NCBI GenBank assembly: GCA_035560795.1
Contig: DATMYV010000016.1
Location: 46,202 to 110,201, forward strand
Direction of reading: 5' to 3'
Source: Longilinea sp035560795
GTDB lineage: Bacteria; Chloroflexota; Anaerolineae; Anaerolineales; Anaerolineaceae
DNA: 64,000 nucleotides
Shown here: in pieces, positions 7,881-16,354 of the stretch
Numbering within the stretch: position 1 is the first letter of the stretch
Layout of the letters: the number at the start of each line of letters is the position of its first letter
Made by a program: the position numbers and the translations under genes
The notes under the pieces: generated by a model
Told to the model about the DNA's origin: nothing
What the model saw: the letters and a program-made list of their open reading frames with translations, nothing else
The model's database searches: none

Positions 7881-10538
7881 ATGGCCGATATACGCTGCTC
7901 CAATTGCCAAACCTTAAATCCCGCTGACGCAACCCTATGCAAGAATTGCGGTCAACCTTTATTGGATGAATCGATCAGCTGGCTGGACGATTTGCGCGGC
8001 GGATCTGAGTCTGCTGCCTGGGAAGAGACTGAAACAGCCGCCAAAGCCAATCAGGAAGCCCAGCCTAACGAGGATATTCCCGAATGGTTGCAACGCATCC
8101 GCCAACGAAGCCAGACAGAACCTGAAAAGACAGGCCAGGTTTCGCCAACCGAAGGATCAACCGAAAACCAGAATGACTGGTTGAGTAATGTACAGCAAAC
8201 TGCGACCGATTCAGCCGCAAGCTCAGCACCTTCCGCCGACGATGATTGGTTGCAGAGTTTACGCAGTTCAAAAGCTCCAGTCGGGGATGAACCGTCTGGC
8301 ACCCTGGTATCCTCTTTGGATAGGCTTTCCTCCGAAGAAACGCAGGCCGATTTACCCGATTGGATGGCAAATCTGGAGCCGTTGAAATCAGGAGCGGAAG
8401 AAAAACCAGATGAATTGCTGTCCGCGTCGTCAACGGATTGGGCTAGCCGGTTCGGCGAGGAAGAGCCGCCAACCGGAACCCCTGGCGCGCCTGTTGATGA
8501 TACCCAGGATTGGCTTAGCAGATTCTCCCAACCAACCGACGGACTGAACTCCGAGCCTGGAGCAAATGAGGATTGGTTGGCAGGACTTCAAGCTGCTACG
8601 GGATCATTGGCTGGTGCGAATGACGCAGAAATTTCACCAGCCGGAGAAGAAACTGATTGGATGAGCAGCCTGCGAAATCCGGACCTGCCTGGTGAAGCAC
8701 AACTGGCATCCCTGAAAAGCGAAGAATCCTCCACTGGAGAAAAAGAAAGTCTTTCCTGGGAAAGTGAATTACCCGCCGATCTCCCGGTGCAAGAACAGAC
8801 TGCTGAAACTGCTGATTGGTTGAAGAAATTTGATTCGGATGAACCTCCATCCAATGAAGATCAATCCATTTCTCCCATCGACTCGGAACGTTCAGGTGAA
8901 ACACCCGATTGGTTGAGTAGCATCTCCGACCAGGAGACAGAACAACCCGCTGCACCGGTCGAAGGCGAACCGTCAATTGAGCCGGGTGATGAGTCGCAAG
9001 CTGTTCCTGCCGAGAGCGTTCCTGATTGGTTGAAGAATTACACTCCGGATGAAAAACCTGAGCCGCCTGTTGAACCGGTGGCGCCAATTTCAGAAGAACC
9101 CCAAGAAGCTGGTTTTTCCTGGCAATCTTTGAGTATCCCGGCTGAAGCCAGCCTGGTAAACAACGATGAATCGGATGAGTTGTCACCTTTTGCCACAGCG
9201 AACCTGCCGGATTGGTTGAATCAAGAAGACAATGGTTCACCGCGCTTGCCATATGATGAACAATTAATCCCTCAGCCGGACTCGACAGGCAGTTCGGGAG
9301 GGCAATCGCCCTTTACTGGCAGTGACCTCGGCGAATGGCTGGACGAAAGCAGCCTGGCGACTCCTGCCATTCCAGCAGGAGGAAGCCAACCGGCAACCGG
9401 CGGTGATCAACCTCTTGAAGCAGCGGAAATGCCTACCTGGCTGCAATCCATGCGCCCCATTGAAATGGTTGCACCCAAGCAAACTCCGACCGAAGAGAAA
9501 CACGTTGAAAAAGCCGGTCCGTTGGCTGGCCTGACTGGCGTGCTTCCGACCGAGGATCTTGTCGGCCAATACATCAAACCGCCGATTTATTCAGTCAAAC
9601 TGCGGGTAAGTGAAAAACAACGCGTTCATGCCTCGCTCATCGAGAGCCTGATCAGCGACGAAACCCAAGCTCAACTGATCCCGGCCGATCGCGGCGAAAC
9701 ACCCAGGCGGATTTTACGCATACTGGTGGCCGTTCTTCTCATGCTTGTAATCATTCTGCCCATGCTCAACCTTCTACCCGCCTTGCCCGCTTCGGATATT
9801 TTGCCGCAAGAATTGGTCGCATTCGAGCAGATCATGAGCGATGAAAGTATTTTGGCACAAGGTTCGCCGGTCCTGTTAGCTGTCGAATATGAACCCGGAT
9901 TATCCGGCGAGATGCAAACTGCATCTGAAGCCGTGATAAAACAGCTGTCCAACCGCGGTATCCGGCTAACGATCATTGCCACCTCGCCGACCGGACCAAT
10001 CCTGGCTCAATCACTCATCGAAAAGGCGGGTTATCAATCAGATCAGGTTGTCAATTTAGGTTATCTGGCAGGCGGCAGCACCGGCCTGCAGAGTTTCAGC
10101 ATGGCTCCAGCGCAGGCAGCACCAGCTACTCTACAAGGAGCGCTTGCTTCCTGGAATAAAGGCGTACTGGCCGGCGTTTCCAGTCTAAAGGATTTTGCAG
10201 CCGTCATAGTCCTGACGGATGATCCCGATAAGGGACGCAACTGGGTCGAACAGGTACAGCCGGCATTAGCATCCAAACCATTGTTGATGATTAGCAGCGC
10301 GCAAGCCGCTCCCTTATTGCTGCCATACTACAATTCCGGGCAGGTAAAAGGCATTATTACCGGCATATCTGGCGCGGCAGGATACGAGGGGCTGATTCAA
10401 AGCAAGGGTACGGCAACGTTATTGCGTACACCTTACCAATACGCCATGCTATTAACCGCCTTGCTCATACTGGTTGGCGGGTTGGTCTCCTCTATCATTA
10501 CATCCATTGCGCGCGGAAAAGCAGAAAAAGAGGCTTAA
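7881..10538 (+). CDS. Zinc-ribbon membrane protein with repeated acidic-Trp-Leu motifs
   Basis: 885 residues. It opens with a zinc ribbon (CSNC ... CKNC). A low-complexity, acidic, Ser/Pro/Glu-rich region to about residue 560 holds about 15 short motifs of the form (D/E)W(L/M), for example NDWLSNV, DDWLQSL, EDWLAGL, PDWLKNY. Then come a membrane segment (about 611-635), a roughly 200-residue domain, and a C-terminal membrane segment (about 853-875). The repeated motif looks like a multivalent docking ligand on a disordered cytoplasmic arm; that is inference. The start is either GTG 7869 or ATG 7881; ATG is taken because it begins the zinc ribbon directly. Confidence 0.8.
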   Translation: MADIRCSNCQTLNPADATLCKNCGQPLLDESISWLDDLRGGSESAAWEETETAAKANQEAQPNEDIPEWLQRIRQRSQTEPEKTGQVSPTEGSTENQNDWLSNVQQTATDSAASSAPSADDDWLQSLRSSKAPVGDEPSGTLVSSLDRLSSEETQADLPDWMANLEPLKSGAEEKPDELLSASSTDWASRFGEEEPPTGTPGAPVDDTQDWLSRFSQPTDGLNSEPGANEDWLAGLQAATGSLAGANDAEISPAGEETDWMSSLRNPDLPGEAQLASLKSEESSTGEKESLSWESELPADLPVQEQTAETADWLKKFDSDEPPSNEDQSISPIDSERSGETPDWLSSISDQETEQPAAPVEGEPSIEPGDESQAVPAESVPDWLKNYTPDEKPEPPVEPVAPISEEPQEAGFSWQSLSIPAEASLVNNDESDELSPFATANLPDWLNQEDNGSPRLPYDEQLIPQPDSTGSSGGQSPFTGSDLGEWLDESSLATPAIPAGGSQPATGGDQPLEAAEMPTWLQSMRPIEMVAPKQTPTEEKHVEKAGPLAGLTGVLPTEDLVGQYIKPPIYSVKLRVSEKQRVHASLIESLISDETQAQLIPADRGETPRRILRILVAVLLMLVIILPMLNLLPALPASDILPQELVAFEQIMSDESILAQGSPVLLAVEYEPGLSGEMQTASEAVIKQLSNRGIRLTIIATSPTGPILAQSLIEKAGYQSDQVVNLGYLAGGSTGLQSFSMAPAQAAPATLQGALASWNKGVLAGVSSLKDFAAVIVLTDDPDKGRNWVEQVQPALASKPLLMISSAQAAPLLLPYYNSGQVKGIITGISGAAGYEGLIQSKGTATLLRTPYQYAMLLTALLILVGGLVSSIITSIARGKAEKEA

Positions 10539-10541
10539 CGG

Positions 10542-11201
10542 ATGCAAACCGCTGATCTGATTTGGACCATTGTTGGCTTTGTGCTCACATTGCTGGTTCT
10601 CAGCCTGATCTTGGGCGATAATCCGCTATTCAGGTTGGTCTCCTACCTGTTTGTGGGATTAGCGTCAGGTGCGGTGGCCGTGATTGCGATTTATCAGGTG
10701 ATTTGGCCAAAATTAATCCTGCCAATTCTGCGCGGTGAATACCTTACCTTAATTCCATTGATCCTTTCTGTATTGCTGATTGCCAAACTTGTTCCGAGGT
10801 TGTCTTTCCTCGGTAATTTCTCAATGGCCTATTTAGTCGGAGCCGGGGCAGCTGTTGCTGTTGGCGGAGCAGTGATGGGTACCCTGGTTTCGCAAACGAA
10901 CGCCTTGATTACCCCATTCAGCCTGAAAACTGCTGCGGCCTCAGGAAATTTGGTTTCGCAAATAGCCGAAGGGGGATTCATTTTGATCGGAACATTAGCC
11001 ACGCTCTTCTACTTCCAATTCTCAGCAAAAGTGCAGGCTAACCAAAACATTCAACGTTCGCAATTCATCGAAACAGCAGGGAAATTTGGGCAAGCCTTCA
11101 TTGCCATTACCTTCGGCGCACTGTTGGCCGGAGTTTTTGGATCTTCCATTGCTGCGCTGGTCGAACGACTAGCCTTCCTTCTGACTGCATTCCGTTTCTA
11201 A
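10542..11201 (+). CDS. Multi-pass membrane protein of unknown function
   Basis: 219 residues, almost entirely hydrophobic, with about six membrane segments, starting 3 nt after the zinc-ribbon gene stop. A Gly/Ala-rich helix (GAGAAVAVGGAVMGTL) near the centre could pack in a multimer. No family is recognised. It lies between the zinc-ribbon protein and the MutL-like ATPase, so it probably belongs to the same complex. Confidence 0.75.
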   Translation: MQTADLIWTIVGFVLTLLVLSLILGDNPLFRLVSYLFVGLASGAVAVIAIYQVIWPKLILPILRGEYLTLIPLILSVLLIAKLVPRLSFLGNFSMAYLVGAGAAVAVGGAVMGTLVSQTNALITPFSLKTAAASGNLVSQIAEGGFILIGTLATLFYFQFSAKVQANQNIQRSQFIETAGKFGQAFIAITFGALLAGVFGSSIAALVERLAFLLTAFRF

Positions 11202-11213
11202 TTAAAAATAGTC

Positions 11214-12935
11214 ATGACAACTTCACTCGTTGACGCTGAATCCGTACTGGTGCTGGACCTCGGCACGTTGCACACAAGGGCCTTGCTTTTCGATGTGGTA
11301 GAAGGGCAATACCGCTTCGTCGCCTCGAGCATGGCTGCCACCACGGCCAATGCACCCTACCAGGATGTCCGGGAGGGCGTTCATACTGCAGTATTACAAC
11401 TGCAGGAAATCACTGGCCGGGTCTTTACAGATCTTGAATCACGCATCATCGTTCCGACCTACCCCAATGGCGACGGAGTCGACCGCTTTGTGATTATCTC
11501 TTCGGTCGGATCAGAATTACGAATTGTAACCATGGGCCTGCTCGATGATGTTTCCGTCGATAGCGCCAACCGCTTGGCGGCTTCGACCTGCGGAAAGATC
11601 CTGGAAAGCATCGGCCTGAACGACCGGCGCAAGCCTGAAGTCCAAATGGACGCCATTTTGCGTGCCTCGCCGGATCTCATCATTCTGGCAGGCGGCACAG
11701 AACGGGGTGCAACGCGGTCGATCGGCAAGATAGTCGAGTTGATATCTTTGGTATGCCGGGTTACGCCAACGGAAAAACGGCCGCAGATTTTATATGCCGG
11801 CAATCAATCGCTGGCACGCAAAATTAAAGAGATCCTTGAAAAGCACGCGCCCACCCAAATAGCCCCCAATATTCGTCCTTCCATCGATTTTGAAGATCTC
11901 AATCCTGCCCAACAAGTATTGGGGCAAATGGTGATGCAAATCCGGCAGACCCAAATCGGCGGCTTGCAATCACTGGCAACCAACGCCAACCTGCCGCCAA
12001 TTCCGACCTCCCAGGCTTTTGGGCGGATGATCCGTTTCCTAAGCCACATTTATGACGCTCAAAAAGGCGTGTTAGGGATTGACTTGGGGAGTGCATCGAC
12101 CACCCTGGCAGTGGGTCAGGGCGGCAAGCTGCTTCTGGATGTGCTGCCATACGGTATGGGTTACGGTCTGCGCTCAGCCCTGGAACTTTCGCGCATCGAT
12201 GAAATCGAGTCGTGGTTAACCCTTCATGTGCCGCAGGATGAATTGCGTGATTACCTTTATCAAAAAAGTCTTTTCCCGCAAACCATTCCCATCACGGAGG
12301 AAGGTCTCGCGATTGAACAGGCCATGGCGCGCCAGATTCTTCGCCTGAGTGCAAACCATTTACAGAATCAGCGCACCACCTCGCCACATTCTTTTGAACC
12401 CATCGTTGTCAGCGGCGGTTTCTTTTCACAGCTTCCCTTGCCTGGGCAAGCCATGCTGGCAGTGCTGGATGGCATTCAGCCCATCGGCATCGGTATCGTA
12501 TTATCAGACCCTCATGGTTTGCTGGGCGCGTTAGGCGCGATTGCGCAACTCAATTCCATCCTGCCAGTTCAAGTACTTGAATCTGCATTCCAGAATTTGG
12601 GTACGGTCATCAGCCCAATCAGCGATTCGCGTTACGGCACGCCAATTCTCAAAGTCCGCCTGGAAGTCGAGCAAGGCGAGGAGATGCGTTTGGAAGTAAA
12701 ACAAGGCGCTTTGATAAAACTCCCGCTAAAACCCGGGCATGTCGCCCGCATTCACATCGAACCGCTCAACCGCACCGAGGTCGATCCGCGGCGTAAAAAT
12801 GGTGGCAGTTTTAAAATCGTCGGAGGTTTGTGCGGTGCAGTCATCGATGCGCGCGGCAGGACAATCAGTCTACCGGAGGATCCTGCACGGCGCCTTGATA
12901 TGCACAAAAAGTGGCTAACCACATTAACCAATTAA
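11214..12935 (+). CDS. MutL/GlmL-like protein with two actin-fold ATPase domains
   Basis: 573 residues. Two phosphate-1-type motifs of the sugar kinase/Hsp70/actin fold are visible: VLVLDLGTLHTRALLFDV (from residue 11) and GVLGIDLGSASTTLAV (about 287-302), with LILAGGTERGA and VVSGGFFSQLPLPG as adenosine-type motifs. This is the layout of the MutL/GlmL family, the putative reactivating chaperone of adenosylcobalamin glutamate mutase. No mutase subunits occur here, so the substrate may instead be a partner encoded in this membrane operon (inference). Confidence 0.82.
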   Translation: MTTSLVDAESVLVLDLGTLHTRALLFDVVEGQYRFVASSMAATTANAPYQDVREGVHTAVLQLQEITGRVFTDLESRIIVPTYPNGDGVDRFVIISSVGSELRIVTMGLLDDVSVDSANRLAASTCGKILESIGLNDRRKPEVQMDAILRASPDLIILAGGTERGATRSIGKIVELISLVCRVTPTEKRPQILYAGNQSLARKIKEILEKHAPTQIAPNIRPSIDFEDLNPAQQVLGQMVMQIRQTQIGGLQSLATNANLPPIPTSQAFGRMIRFLSHIYDAQKGVLGIDLGSASTTLAVGQGGKLLLDVLPYGMGYGLRSALELSRIDEIESWLTLHVPQDELRDYLYQKSLFPQTIPITEEGLAIEQAMARQILRLSANHLQNQRTTSPHSFEPIVVSGGFFSQLPLPGQAMLAVLDGIQPIGIGIVLSDPHGLLGALGAIAQLNSILPVQVLESAFQNLGTVISPISDSRYGTPILKVRLEVEQGEEMRLEVKQGALIKLPLKPGHVARIHIEPLNRTEVDPRRKNGGSFKIVGGLCGAVIDARGRTISLPEDPARRLDMHKKWLTTLTN

Positions 12936-12975
12936 CCCGCCGTGGTACAAATGTTGCACCTGTGAGAGAAAAACC

Positions 12976-14028
12976 ATGATTGTACCTGTAACGCACGTAT
13001 CACCGCTCATCACCATCCGCCGCTCCCGCCTATTACCTGAGAAGGGGCAGGTGCTCGTGCGCGCCGGACAGAAGGTAATTGCCACCGACATCGTTGGCGA
13101 GGTCATTCTACCAGGCAACCATTTGATCGTTGATGTTCGCCGGGCACTTGGCCTTTCCCGTCCGGGCGAAGCCGAAAAGGCGGTCGACCGTCACACCGGC
13201 GAACGATTGCAAAAAGGCGACGTGATTGCAGAGACGACGGGCATTCTACCACGCGTCGTGCGTTCCTCGGTCGATTGTCAGATTGTTGCCATTGCCAATG
13301 GTCAGGTCGTCCTCGAGACGGAACCTGTCAAAATGGCACTTAAAGCTGGATTTAACGGTACAGTCATGGAAGTGCTGCCGGAACGAGGCGCAACCATTGA
13401 GACGAACGGCGTGTTGGTCCAGGGAGTTTGGGGTAACCAACAGGCTGATTATGGTTTATTGTTGGTGCTTGCCAAAACGCCGGATGAAGAGTTTACCCGT
13501 GCGCGCCTGGATATCAATATGCGCGGCGCAGTCGTCCTGGCAGGTCACGCCAGCCAACCAGATGCCCTTAAAGCGGTGGCTGAACTACCGATTCGAGCTC
13601 TCATCCTTGCATCCATGTCTGCTGATTTAATTGACCTGGCCAACTCGCTGCCGATCCCGATTCTCCTGGTCGAAGGGTTTGGCCGGATCCCGATGAATGA
13701 TACGGCTTTCCGTTTACTCACCAGTAACGAAAAGCGGGATATATGCGTCAATGCTTCCATCTGGAACCCGCTCACTGGAGAGCGTCCTGAAATCATCATC
13801 CCGCTGCCAGCCGATGGACTTGACACGCGCGAGACCGCCAATCTGGCTCCTGAAACGCCGGTGCGCATCTTATGTGCGCCTTATCAAGGACAGGTTGGAA
13901 CCATCCTTTTCGTAAAACCAGGCGTTACCACACTGCCGAATGGGCTGTATGCCCAGGTGACAGGTGTCCAATTGGAGAATGACGAGACCATTTCAATCCC
14001 CCTGCAAGACTTGGATGTGCTAGAATAA
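12976..14028 (+). CDS. Conserved protein with lipoyl/barrel-like and KOW-like segments, function unknown
   Basis: 350 residues, soluble. The N-terminal half has repeated beta-turn patterns like barrel-sandwich hybrid domains (KVIATDIVGEV, DCQIVAIANGQVVLE, FNGTVMEVLPERGATIET). The middle is alpha/beta (RGAVVLAGHASQPDALKAV). The C-terminus (VRILCAPYQGQVGTI) resembles a KOW/NGN-type small beta-barrel. A purine-rich GAGAG motif precedes the ATG at 12976. It follows the MutL-like gene by 40 nt and is probably the last core gene of the operon. I cannot name its function. Confidence 0.72.
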   Translation: MIVPVTHVSPLITIRRSRLLPEKGQVLVRAGQKVIATDIVGEVILPGNHLIVDVRRALGLSRPGEAEKAVDRHTGERLQKGDVIAETTGILPRVVRSSVDCQIVAIANGQVVLETEPVKMALKAGFNGTVMEVLPERGATIETNGVLVQGVWGNQQADYGLLLVLAKTPDEEFTRARLDINMRGAVVLAGHASQPDALKAVAELPIRALILASMSADLIDLANSLPIPILLVEGFGRIPMNDTAFRLLTSNEKRDICVNASIWNPLTGERPEIIIPLPADGLDTRETANLAPETPVRILCAPYQGQVGTILFVKPGVTTLPNGLYAQVTGVQLENDETISIPLQDLDVLE

Positions 14029-14068
14029 CATCATTGTGCAGGTAATTTGCTCGAGAGAGGTGCCCACC

Positions 14069-14683
14069 ATGACCTTAAACGATTTCGATGACACCCAGTT
14101 TGAAGATTTTTCGCCTGAAGAACTACCAAGTAAAGATGACCCGGAGCCAGGCGGCGGTAAAAATGGCGGCAACCGTAATTTTATGATTGCCGTTGGCATC
14201 ATTGGCGCAATTTTTATCATCAGCCTGATCGGTCTGGGTTTGTATATCTTCCTGGGCCAGCCGCGCCAGACAAAATCCTTGCAGGAAACTGCTGCGGTAA
14301 TCAATGCCAACAATACCGCCACCGCCATGAGCGCCACTCAATCGGCAGGATTGAATATTCAACGACTAACACAAACTGCCGGGGCACCTACCAAAACAGC
14401 CATTCCTGCCACCAACACGCCGGTCGTCGCAGTCCCGACTGCAACGCTTGATTTGACAGCCACCAGTATTGCGAGCGGTTTAGCAGATCCAGCTGCACGC
14501 ACGGCAACCGTGGCTGCCTTCCAGACCCAGGTCGCCGCTGGCACCAAAATCACCGGCACTATCACTGCACTGCCAAAAACCGGCTTTGCCGAGGATGTAG
14601 GTTTGCCAGGATTGCTGGGAGCTGCTGCCATTTTGCTGTTGGTGATTTTCCTTGCCAGGCGGCTGCGTCTTTCAGCACCTTGA
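14069..14683 (+). CDS. Membrane protein with C-terminal LPKTG sortase-like sorting signal
   Basis: 204 residues. An acidic 30-residue N-terminus precedes a hydrophobic segment (about 38-62), then comes an Ala/Thr-rich low-complexity stretch (about 75-165). The tail is LPKTG (168-172), a hydrophobic helix and a terminal RRLR, the order of a cell-wall sorting signal used by sortases. The N-terminal hydrophobic segment is set unusually deep for a signal peptide. The start at 14069 follows a GAGAGAGG Shine-Dalgarno sequence; the frame opens earlier at 14036. No sortase gene is in the window. Confidence 0.78.
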   Translation: MTLNDFDDTQFEDFSPEELPSKDDPEPGGGKNGGNRNFMIAVGIIGAIFIISLIGLGLYIFLGQPRQTKSLQETAAVINANNTATAMSATQSAGLNIQRLTQTAGAPTKTAIPATNTPVVAVPTATLDLTATSIASGLADPAARTATVAAFQTQVAAGTKITGTITALPKTGFAEDVGLPGLLGAAAILLLVIFLARRLRLSAP

Positions 14684-14752
14684 GCAGTACCGACCCACGA
14701 CCTTTTTCAGGCATTCCCTTTCAGCGTACCTCTCAAACCCCATCGCCCCATC

Positions 14753-14780
14753 ATCCGCCCCAAACAAATTTGGGGCGGAT
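14753..14780 (+). terminator. Intrinsic terminator ending the 6265-14683 gene string
   Basis: A perfect 12-bp stem (14753-14764 with 14769-14780), loop CAAA, followed by TTGTATAAT. Confidence 0.75.
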
Positions 14781-14793
14781 TTGTATAATAAAA

Positions 14794-14818
14794 CAGGTCG
14801 TCCATTGTGGACGACCTG
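14794..14818 (-). terminator. Intrinsic terminator of the minus-strand phosphohexomutase gene
   Basis: A perfect 11-bp stem (14794-14804 with 14808-14818) and 3-nt loop; on the minus strand it is followed by TTTTATTATA. It sits 24 nt past the phosphohexomutase stop. Confidence 0.75.
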
Positions 14819-14841
14819 ATCTTTCCTTACCAAAGAGGATC

Positions 14842-16302
14842 TTATACGATATTGGCGGCAATTTGCTCACCGTAAGCTAGCAGTGCCCGAACCATTGAAA
14901 CACTGCGGCCTTCGGCATAAACGCGCAGCACCGGCTCAGTGCCGGAAGGGCGTACCAGAAGCCAGGAATCATCCGCCATGATGTACTTTACACCATCCAG
15001 GGTGCTCACTTGCGAAATGGCAGCACTGCCAATTTCTTTTGGCGCTTTCTCCACCAGCAACTTGATCATTTGTTCCTTCGCCACCGGTCGTTTCAAGCGC
15101 AGATCCTTGCGTTCATAAAATGCCGGACCCACATCTTCGAGTAAATCATTAACCAGTTCACCCAATGGCATGCCGTACGCAGACACCATTTCAACAACCA
15201 GCAAACCCATCAACACTCCGTCGCCTTCCGGAATATGCCCGCGGAAGGAAATGCCGCCTGATTCTTCGCCGCCGATCAGCACATCCTCTTTCATCATCCA
15301 ATCAGCAATGTGATTGAAACCAACCGGCGTTTCGTGCAGCACCAGGTTGTAACGCGCCGCGAGGCGGTCGATCATGCGGGTTGTGGATACCGTTCGCACC
15401 ACCGATCCAGTCATACCGCGTTTATCCACCAGGTATCGCAAAGCCAGGGCCATGATTTTGTGCGGATCGACAAAATTGCCGCGTTCGTCCATCGCACCAG
15501 TGCGGTCCGCATCGCCGTCGGTGGCAATGCCAAAATTGCCAGCCCCGGTGCTGATCGCTCCTGCCAGCGTTCCCAGGTAACGGGCTATCGGTTCAGGGTG
15601 AACGCCGCCAAAGCCGGGATTCATCTCGCCACGTACTTCGGCAACTTCACAACCAGTGCCCTGGAGAATTCCCCGAATTACGCCCCTGCCTGACCCGTAC
15701 ATCGAATCCACGACAATTCGCTGCGGATTTTCCGCGATCACATCAAAGTTGATCAATTTACGCAGGTGATCGTAATAAGCCGGAATGGGATTAAAACGCT
15801 GGATCAAACCGCTGCTTTTGGCATGTTCATAATCCATCAAATTCGGCCCGCGCGCCTGGGCTTCATTGTCGTTTAAGTAGACCTCCACCCGGCGGCATTG
15901 TTCTGGAGATGCTGACCCGCCGAAGGCTGATTTTAGCTTGACTCCGTTATAACGCGGCGCATTGTGCGAAGCCGTGATCATAACGCCGCCCACCGCACCA
16001 AGATTCCTTACGGCATAAGAGAGCGTCGGTGTGGGAACGTCAGCCTGGGATATGTGGACTGTATAGCCGTTGGCAGCCAACACGCGAGCCACCTCGGTGG
16101 CATACCGGTCTGAAAGAAAACGGGTGTCGAAACCAACCACCATCTTCTTGTAATCAACCGGGCCATCCGGTGCGTTTCCATTGAGCCATGATCCGGAAGA
16201 AACTGAATCGGCAATCGCTTGTGTAACCAGGCGTAGGTTTTCAAAGGTAAAGGTATCTGATATTACAGCGCGCCAACCATCAGTGCCGAAATGGATCGTC
16301 AT
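14842..16302 (-). CDS. Phosphoglucomutase/phosphomannomutase family protein
   Basis: 486 residues of the alpha-D-phosphohexomutase superfamily, which interconverts hexose-1- and hexose-6-phosphates. Visible are the N-terminal FGTDGWRA, the phosphoserine loop MITASHNAP (Ser112), the metal loop DGDADRTGA, the sugar-binding loop GGEESGGISF and the phosphate-binding RPSGTEPVLRVY. It is likely to feed nucleotide-sugar or glycogen pathways; the exact sugar cannot be told. On its strand, a TATAAT about 55 nt upstream and an AAGGGAG motif indicate a leadered promoter. The DUF389-type gene lies just upstream. Confidence 0.93.
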   Translation of the reverse strand: MTIHFGTDGWRAVISDTFTFENLRLVTQAIADSVSSGSWLNGNAPDGPVDYKKMVVGFDTRFLSDRYATEVARVLAANGYTVHISQADVPTPTLSYAVRNLGAVGGVMITASHNAPRYNGVKLKSAFGGSASPEQCRRVEVYLNDNEAQARGPNLMDYEHAKSSGLIQRFNPIPAYYDHLRKLINFDVIAENPQRIVVDSMYGSGRGVIRGILQGTGCEVAEVRGEMNPGFGGVHPEPIARYLGTLAGAISTGAGNFGIATDGDADRTGAMDERGNFVDPHKIMALALRYLVDKRGMTGSVVRTVSTTRMIDRLAARYNLVLHETPVGFNHIADWMMKEDVLIGGEESGGISFRGHIPEGDGVLMGLLVVEMVSAYGMPLGELVNDLLEDVGPAFYERKDLRLKRPVAKEQMIKLLVEKAPKEIGSAAISQVSTLDGVKYIMADDSWLLVRPSGTEPVLRVYAEGRSVSMVRALLAYGEQIAANIV

Positions 16303-16354
16303 AACTTTAGCTTTACTCCCTTAATTATCGGATCGATTTTGGATTATATCCGCT

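Noticed and set aside
14680..14880. 66-codon frame overlapping the stop of the LPKTG gene
   Set aside because: It runs through two strong terminator hairpins and has no ribosome site or recognisable sequence.
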